From the NCBI GenBank assembly GCA_035528475.1, contig DATKYO010000081.1, positions 1 through 18,150 of the forward strand: a stretch of DNA of 18,150 bases, in the 5' to 3' direction. The notes beneath the pieces were generated by a model. The model searched no databases, was not told where the DNA came from, and worked only from the letters and a program-made list of their open reading frames with translations. The DNA is from SD8 sp035528475 (GTDB lineage: Archaea > Halobacteriota > Methanomicrobia > Methanomicrobiales > Methanospirillaceae). Positions 13,043-18,150 of the stretch are shown here, piece after piece. Positions within the stretch are counted from its first letter, which is position 1. Each line of letters starts with the position of its first letter. The position numbers were made by a program, and so were the translations under genes.

Positions 13043-15841
13043 TTACAACATTTTTTTAAGGAATGCACCGGTATAACTCTTCTCGTGTTCCGCCACTTCC
13101 TCGGGTGTTCCTGTGGCCACCACATAGCCTCCTTCTTCGCCCCCTTCGGGCCCGAGGTCGATGATATGGTCGGCGGACTTGATGATGTCAAGGTTATGCT
13201 CGATGACTACCACGGTGTTTCCTTTCTCCACGAGTTCGTCGAGCACCCCGACGAGTTTCCTCACGTCATGGAAATGCAGCCCTGTGGTGGGTTCGTCCAG
13301 CAGGTAGATCGTCTTCCCTGTCCCTTTCTTGGAGAGTTCACGGGTGAGCTTGATCCGCTGGGCCTCTCCCCCGGAAAGGGTGGTGGAGCTCTGCCCAAGT
13401 TTGAGGTAGTCCAGGCCCACTGCAGAAAGTGTCTGGAGTTTGAGTCGTATGGCCGGGATATTGGAGAAGAGGTGTAATGCTTCTTCTACGGTCATTTCCA
13501 GCACATCGGCAATTGACTTGCCCTTGTATTTGACTTCAAGGGTCTCATGGTTGTAGCGCCTGCTTTTGCACTCCTCGCACTCGATATACACGTCAGGAAG
13601 GAAGTTCATCTCTATCTTGATGAGGCCGTCCCCCTGGCAGGCCTCGCAACGCCCTCCCTTCAGGTTGAAGGAGAACCTTCCGGGTTTATAGCCCCTGAGC
13701 TTTGCTTCTTTCGTCTCTGCAAAGACTTTCCGTATCTCGTCAAAGACCTTTGTATAGGTGGCAGGGTTACTGCGGGGTGTCCTGCCGATTGGGCTCTGGT
13801 CGATGACGATGACCTTGTCGATCTCCGAATCAAACAAAAGCTTGCCATATTTTCCGGGAACAACGCGGGAATGATATATTTTTTTCTGAAGTGCCTTGAA
13901 GAGGGTGTCGTAGATGAGGGTGGATTTCCCGCTCCCTGAAACACCGGTGACTACCGAAAAGACCCCGATTGGTATCCGCACATCGATGTTTTTCAAATTG
14001 TTCTCCATGCATCCGGAGATCCTGACATATTTTTTGCTTTTCCTTCTTTTCAAAGGGGTCTCGATGACCAGGTCGCCTGACAGGTACTGGCCTGTGAGGG
14101 ATTTTTTATTCCGGGCGATCTGGGCGGGTGTGCCTTTCGCCACCACGTACCCGCCATGGATGCCGGCCCCGGGTCCCATATCGACCACGTAATCCGCACT
14201 CCGGATGGTATCCTCGTCATGCTCCACCACCACAAGGGTGTTTCCCAGGTCACGGAGGCGGCGGAGGGTGTCGATAAGTTTCTGGTTGTCTTTCTGGTGG
14301 AGTCCGATGGACGGTTCGTCCAGCACATAGAGCACACCCATGAGGTTGGACCCGATCTGTGTCGCCAGGCGGATCCGCTGGGCTTCGCCCCCGGACAGGG
14401 ACCCTGCACTCCGGGAGAGCGTGAGGTAGCCAAGCCCGACTTTTTCTAGGAAGTCAAGGCGTGAGTTGATCTCTTTTAAGATCTGCCTGGCGATCTCTGC
14501 CTGTTTTTCGGAGAGTTCCAGGTTTTCAAAGAACTGGAGGCATCTGCTCACCGGGAGGTCGGTGATATCGATAATGGACCTGTCCGCCACTTTTACCGAG
14601 AGCACCTTCTCCTTCAGCCGCTTCCCCTGGCAGGAGGGACATTCCGATACATGCATGAATTTCTCGAGTTCCCTCTTGCGGTAGTCGGACTTGGTCTGGT
14701 TGTAGAGGCGTTGTGCCTGCGGGAGGAGTCCCTCCCAGTTGCCTGTATGGGCAAAATGGGCATCCCCGTTCTTCATGCTCATGGAGAACCTGATCCGTTC
14801 GTTCGATCCGTACATGAGGGCATTGTACTGGACCGTGGTGAGATCTTTTACCGGAGTGAAGATGGAAAACCCGTAGTGACGGGCAATTGCCGCCAGGTAC
14901 TGCCCCCGGTAGCCGTCGAGGAAGTTCCTGTACATCGCCACCGCCCCGTCGGCGATCGAGAGGTCGGTATCGGGGATGATGAGGTCAGGGTCGAATTCCA
15001 TCTTTATCCCGAGCCCGTTGCATTCTTCACAGGCCCCAAATGGGCTGTTGAAGGAGAACATGCGGGGCTGGAGTTCTTCAAAGGTGAGGCCGCATTCAGG
15101 GCAGGCCAAAAGTGCCGAGAAGACGTGATCGGTTCCCTCCCTGTCAAGGACGACCATGAGTCCCTCGGACTTCTCAAGTGCCCGTTCGGTTGCTTCCACC
15201 AGCCGGGAATGGTCGGAGACCTCCAGCCTGTCGATCACCACCTCGATATCGTGTTTCTTGTAGCGCTCCAGCGGCACTTCTTCATCTGTCCGGTGGATCT
15301 CCCCGTTGATTCGCACCCGGAGATACCCTTCCTTATTTAAGTCTTTTATGAGCTGCTGGTAGGTCCCTTTCTTCTGCCTGACCAGGGGGGAGAGAATGGT
15401 GACCATCCCGCCTATCTCCCGGGAGATCTGTTCGGCTATCTTTTCCGGTGACTGGGACTCGATTTTTATATTGTGAACCGGGCAGTAGGGGATTCCCGCC
15501 CTGGCAAAGAGCAGCCTGAGATAATCATAGATCTCGGTAACGGTTCCCACTGTACTGCGCGGGTTCTTGCTGGTTGATTTCTGTTCAATGGATATGGCAG
15601 GGGAGAGCCCCTCGATTGAGTCCACATCAGGCTTGCTCATCAGCCCAAGAAACTGACGGGCATAGGCCGAGAGGGATTCCACGTATCTCCTCTGCCCCTC
15701 GGCGTACACGGTATCGAACGCAAGCGTGGATTTTCCCGAACCGGAAAGGCCGGTAATTACGATAAATTTGTCCCTGGGGAGTTCAACGGTCAGATTTTTC
15801 AGGTTATGCTGCCGGGCTCCCTTGATGATGATCTTATTCAT
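13043..15841 (-). CDS. uvrA: UvrABC excinuclease subunit A
   Basis: Lesion-sensing ABC-class ATPase that loads UvrB onto damaged DNA; it acts as a dimer on the nucleoid. The 932 residues match the normal length (about 940). Both nucleotide-binding domains are complete: Walker A GLSGSGKST at 31-39 and GVSGSGKST near 630, signatures LSGGEAQRIRL and LSGGEAQRIKL, and Walker B VLDEPSIGLH and LLDEPTTGLH. Two zinc modules are visible: CPECG...CEECNGLG near 246-275 and CEAC...CEEC near 730-757. No Shine-Dalgarno precedes the ATG, but TATA-like CTTTATG (minus strand) at 15873-15879 would place the RNA start only about 9 bases before it, so the mRNA may be leaderless or nearly so. It is the first gene of the uvr operon and divergent from the pyrophosphatase. 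Confidence 0.98.
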   Translation of the reverse strand: MNKIIIKGARQHNLKNLTVELPRDKFIVITGLSGSGKSTLAFDTVYAEGQRRYVESLSAYARQFLGLMSKPDVDSIEGLSPAISIEQKSTSKNPRSTVGTVTEIYDYLRLLFARAGIPYCPVHNIKIESQSPEKIAEQISREIGGMVTILSPLVRQKKGTYQQLIKDLNKEGYLRVRINGEIHRTDEEVPLERYKKHDIEVVIDRLEVSDHSRLVEATERALEKSEGLMVVLDREGTDHVFSALLACPECGLTFEELQPRMFSFNSPFGACEECNGLGIKMEFDPDLIIPDTDLSIADGAVAMYRNFLDGYRGQYLAAIARHYGFSIFTPVKDLTTVQYNALMYGSNERIRFSMSMKNGDAHFAHTGNWEGLLPQAQRLYNQTKSDYRKRELEKFMHVSECPSCQGKRLKEKVLSVKVADRSIIDITDLPVSRCLQFFENLELSEKQAEIARQILKEINSRLDFLEKVGLGYLTLSRSAGSLSGGEAQRIRLATQIGSNLMGVLYVLDEPSIGLHQKDNQKLIDTLRRLRDLGNTLVVVEHDEDTIRSADYVVDMGPGAGIHGGYVVAKGTPAQIARNKKSLTGQYLSGDLVIETPLKRRKSKKYVRISGCMENNLKNIDVRIPIGVFSVVTGVSGSGKSTLIYDTLFKALQKKIYHSRVVPGKYGKLLFDSEIDKVIVIDQSPIGRTPRSNPATYTKVFDEIRKVFAETKEAKLRGYKPGRFSFNLKGGRCEACQGDGLIKIEMNFLPDVYIECEECKSRRYNHETLEVKYKGKSIADVLEMTVEEALHLFSNIPAIRLKLQTLSAVGLDYLKLGQSSTTLSGGEAQRIKLTRELSKKGTGKTIYLLDEPTTGLHFHDVRKLVGVLDELVEKGNTVVVIEHNLDIIKSADHIIDLGPEGGEEGGYVVATGTPEEVAEHEKSYTGAFLKKML

Positions 15842-15872
15842 TGTTCTGCGGGATTAGTTCTGGCTGTGAACC

Positions 15873-15879
15873 CATAAAG
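15873..15879 (-). promoter_or_regulatory. Probable TATA box of the uvr operon
   Basis: Minus strand CTTTATG, centred about 35 bases upstream of the uvrA ATG. That spacing predicts a very short leader, which agrees with the missing ribosome binding site. Confidence 0.4.
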
Positions 15880-16017
15880 AGACACCTTTCGAGGTAAGGA
15901 ACACTCAGGATAGCTGGTGTGGCTTTGTGGAATACTGCACGAAGGTGAAGCTTTTTTGTCCTCTTTCCCCAGATACTATGAGATAACCGGGCCTGCCGGA
16001 GGGAGTGGGGTGAAAAG

Positions 16018-17634
16018 ATGCAGAATGTGTATGTGATCGGGCACAAGCAGCCCGATACCGATAGTATCGGGAGTGTGATCGGGTATGCCGAGCTGCTCAA
16101 TATAAAAGAGCCGGGGCGGTACGTTGCAGCCTGCTGCGGGGAGATGAATGCCGAGTCCCGGTATGCCCTTTCCCGGTTCGGCGTTGAGGAGCCGGTGTTT
16201 GTCGAGAGCGTGGAGCCGAGCGTGGGCGACATCCCGTTTTTTTATACCCAAAAAGCGCCTGCAGATATGCCCACCATCGATGTGGCGGCCATGATGGACG
16301 AGTTCGATGTCCGGAACATCCCGGTCATCGATGAGGATAACCGCCTGCTGGGGATCGTGAGTGAATACGGCCTTGCAAAGGCATACGTGACCCCGAACAG
16401 GCAGCAGGCTCTCTCAATCGGTCCCATTCCCCTCTCCACCCTTGCACGGATCCTGGATGCCCGGGTATGCAATCCCGGCCGGAAGATCCTTTTTGGGCGT
16501 GTGACTATTGTCATCGATGCCCTGCATATGGCGCTGTCCAGCCTGACAGTCGATGATGTGGCGGTCGTGGGAGACAATGAACCTGTCCAGCTGGCCCTAA
16601 TCTCGGCCGGGATCGCAGCCCTTATCATCGCCGAAGGGGCGCCGGTAGGCGAAAGGACGCTTGAAGCCGCCGGAAAATGCGGTGTGGCGATTCTTGCAAG
16701 CCCGCTGGATGCCTTTTCGGTGGGACGCATGGTCCACCTCTCCCGCCCGGCCGGGGAGGTCGTGGCATCAGACGTTCCCGTGGTGAGGCCCGAGGACTCC
16801 CTTGTCTATGCCAGGAAGTTGGTGACCGATTCACGGTACAGGACGGCATGCGTGGTGGATGGAGAAGGACGGCTGCTCGGGATGATCTCCCGGAACACGT
16901 TCCTCGAGGAGATCCAGAAACATGTGATACTGCTGGACCACAACGAATATGCCCAGGCGGTGGACGGCATCGAGACTGCAGAGATCCTGGAGGTCATCGA
17001 CCACCACCGGATCGGGGCGATTACCACGTTGAAGCCGGTGAAGTTCTTAAATGAGCCCGTGGGGTCCACGTCCACCATCATCACTAAAAAGTTCAAGGAT
17101 GCCGGGCTCACGCCTTCCAGGGCAACGGCCGTCATGCTGCTCTCCGGCATCCTCTCCGATACGCTGGTCCTCAGGATGTCTACAACGACTAAGGAAGACG
17201 AAGAGGCCGTTGATTTCCTGGCAGGGATTACCGGGCTCGATCCGGTGGAGTATGGCACCACGCTGATCCAGCAGGGGATGGAACTGGAATCGGTCCCGCT
17301 CCGTGAACTGCTTGCCAGGGACACCAAGGCCTACACCCTGTTCGGAAAAGATATAATCATCGCCCAGGTGATGACTGCCTCGGATGAGTACGCCCGCACG
17401 AGGTCTGACGAGATACGGAAGGATCTTGATGCCCTGCGGAAGGAAAACGGGGTTGATCTCTACCTGGTCCTCTTTACCAATGTAATCGAAAACAACAGCG
17501 CTCTCTTTGCAGCCGCAGACTCGAAAGTCATCTCTGCCCTTGACTATGACGAACAACCGGTGATGCTCGAGGGGGTCATGTCCAGGAAGAAGGATTTCCT
17601 GCCCAAGTTCGGGCATAACCTCCGGCAGTTGTAG
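16018..17634 (+). CDS. ppaC: Manganese-dependent inorganic pyrophosphatase, family II, with CBS-DRTGG-CBS regulatory insert
   Basis: Hydrolyses pyrophosphate to phosphate in the cytoplasm, pulling biosynthetic reactions forward. The catalytic DHH part is split: GHKQPDTDSIGS (H9, D13, D15) at the N-terminus, then LLDHNE (D307), EVIDHH (H329) and ILSDT (D381), and a DHHA2 domain ending in SRKKD (522-526), which binds substrate. The insert holds a first CBS motif near 85-122, a DRTGG-type domain about 140-250 and a second CBS about 251-302. In studied bacterial CBS-pyrophosphatases, CBS pairs bind AMP/ADP (inhibition) or ATP, and forms with DRTGG are activated by diadenosine polyphosphates; whether that applies here is inference. 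GGGGTGA just before the ATG supports the start. Total length is 538 residues with all active-site residues intact. It is divergent from uvrA with no clear functional link. Confidence 0.93.
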   Translation: MQNVYVIGHKQPDTDSIGSVIGYAELLNIKEPGRYVAACCGEMNAESRYALSRFGVEEPVFVESVEPSVGDIPFFYTQKAPADMPTIDVAAMMDEFDVRNIPVIDEDNRLLGIVSEYGLAKAYVTPNRQQALSIGPIPLSTLARILDARVCNPGRKILFGRVTIVIDALHMALSSLTVDDVAVVGDNEPVQLALISAGIAALIIAEGAPVGERTLEAAGKCGVAILASPLDAFSVGRMVHLSRPAGEVVASDVPVVRPEDSLVYARKLVTDSRYRTACVVDGEGRLLGMISRNTFLEEIQKHVILLDHNEYAQAVDGIETAEILEVIDHHRIGAITTLKPVKFLNEPVGSTSTIITKKFKDAGLTPSRATAVMLLSGILSDTLVLRMSTTTKEDEEAVDFLAGITGLDPVEYGTTLIQQGMELESVPLRELLARDTKAYTLFGKDIIIAQVMTASDEYARTRSDEIRKDLDALRKENGVDLYLVLFTNVIENNSALFAAADSKVISALDYDEQPVMLEGVMSRKKDFLPKFGHNLRQL

Positions 17635-17685
17635 GGTAAGAATTGTTGTGAATAAAACGGCATATCTTATAGATCAGATCCATTA

Positions 17686-17964
17686 CTAAGACACAACATT
17701 TTCGCCTTCCTCCACGATCTGGAGGTCCCAGTCGTCATCGTCAAAAGCGATTGTCCCCATCCCGTCACATACCGGGCAGGGAACGGTCTCAGGGACATTA
17801 TTGCAGGCGTCCGGCTCTATCTCGTTTTCGACTTCAGCCGAATCCTCCATCCTTATGTGAAAGTACCTCTTTGCATCATGTGATTTGAGAGATTCACATA
17901 TCAGGTGCTGCTCGTTTGTGATCTCTCCTTTTCCCCTGCAGGTTCGGCATCTGAGAATTATCAT
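17686..17964 (-). CDS. Small four-cysteine zinc-ribbon-type protein, function unknown
   Basis: Protein of 92 residues with two DnaJ-like CxxCxGxG motifs: CRTCRGKG at 6-13 and CPVCDGMG about 50 residues later. Four cysteines of this type normally bind one zinc ion, as in the cysteine-rich hairpin of DnaJ and small chaperone-like or RNA-binding proteins. The middle is charged (KSHDAKRYFHIRMED) and the C-terminus is strongly acidic (FDDDDWD). There is no J-domain, signal peptide or membrane segment. The frame can extend upstream to GTG 17994, but ATG 17964 is preferred: TATA-like TTATATG at 17997-18003 (minus strand) would start transcription about 10 bases before it, implying a near-leaderless mRNA. 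It is convergent with the pyrophosphatase. The gene is probable; the role is not known. Confidence 0.65.
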   Translation of the reverse strand: MIILRCRTCRGKGEITNEQHLICESLKSHDAKRYFHIRMEDSAEVENEIEPDACNNVPETVPCPVCDGMGTIAFDDDDWDLQIVEEGENVVS

Positions 17965-17996
17965 GAGTTGTGCATCAATGGTTTCTCGGTACACCC

Positions 17997-18003
17997 ATAT
18001 AAC
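17997..18003 (-). promoter_or_regulatory. Probable TATA box of the small zinc-type protein gene
   Basis: Minus strand TTATATG lies about 36 bases upstream of ATG 17964, nearly the same spacing as the uvrA TATA to its ATG. No ribosome binding site is seen, in line with a near-leaderless transcript. Confidence 0.4.
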
Positions 18004-18060
18004 TGGATCAGAATCGGACCAGGGGAATAGAGTACCGGATCTTTCATCTCTATTGTAAAT

Positions 18061-18068
18061 AAAAAAAA
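18061..18068 (-). terminator. Oligo-T terminator of the right-edge membrane protein gene
   Basis: Eight consecutive T on the minus strand, 15 bases after the stop codon of the partial gene at 18083-18150, and upstream of the promoter of the zinc-type protein. Confidence 0.55.
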
Positions 18069-18082
18069 TTACTTATCAATTA

Positions 18083-18150
18083 TTATTCTTTCTTCGCCTC
18101 ACCCTTCATCTTGGATGCGATATGTGCAATCCATATGATGACAATGACTG
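18083..18150 (-). CDS. C-terminal end of a probable membrane protein (5' part outside window)
   Basis: Only the last 22 codons are present, reading VIVIIWIAHIASKMKG followed by EAKKE and a TAA stop. A hydrophobic stretch ending in a short, lysine-rich tail fits the end of a transmembrane helix with a cytoplasmic tail. A T-run follows directly. Too short to name. Confidence 0.5.
   Translation of the reverse strand, partial: VIVIIWIAHIASKMKGEAKKE

Overview
The window looks like a chromosome segment of a methanogenic archaeon, most likely of the order Methanomicrobiales. This is an inference from gene content and style. It carries an archaeal 6-phospho-3-hexuloisomerase, an M42 aminopeptidase, a secreted protein of tandem IPT/TIG and PKD domains as found in Methanoregula-like methanogens, a bacterial-type uvrABC set, and archaeal signals (TATA/BRE boxes, oligo-T terminators, and a mix of Shine-Dalgarno and apparently leaderless starts). 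No rRNA, tRNA, CRISPR array, transposase or phage gene is visible.

Layout. Positions 1-718 (minus) hold the N-terminal part of an M20 amidohydrolase, six bases downstream of a beta-class DNA adenine methyltransferase of the DpnA type (725-1549, minus). A compact divergent promoter region (1550-1684) separates these from a plus-strand operon: hxlB, a class I/II aminotransferase and an M42 aminopeptidase (1685-4473), with gaps of 18 and 5 bases. A 676-base AT-rich spacer (4474-5149) follows. It contains no convincing gene but has a 14-bp perfect inverted repeat, competing hairpins, two TATA boxes and a palindrome just ahead of the next gene. Positions 5150-9340 encode a 1396-residue secreted protein: signal peptide, ten TIG-like repeats and five PKD domains. 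Convergent to it, on the minus strand, lies the nucleotide excision repair operon uvrA-uvrC-uvrB (15841 down to 9559), with a 5-base gap and a 4-base ATGA overlap. Divergent from uvrA is a family II inorganic pyrophosphatase with a CBS-DRTGG-CBS regulatory insert (16018-17634). The right end has a small four-cysteine zinc-type protein (17686-17964, minus) and the last 22 codons of a membrane protein (18083-18150, minus).

How the genes work together. The UvrABC proteins form one repair pathway. The hxlB operon combines sugar-phosphate (pentose) supply with amino-acid transamination and peptide turnover. The giant TIG/PKD protein is a cell-surface or secreted adhesion-type protein. I see no clear unknown multi-gene system. 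The least explained parts are the 4474-5149 spacer, the one-cysteine-per-repeat architecture of the TIG array, and the CBS-DRTGG pyrophosphatase. Functions come from motifs recognised by eye; no database search was possible.
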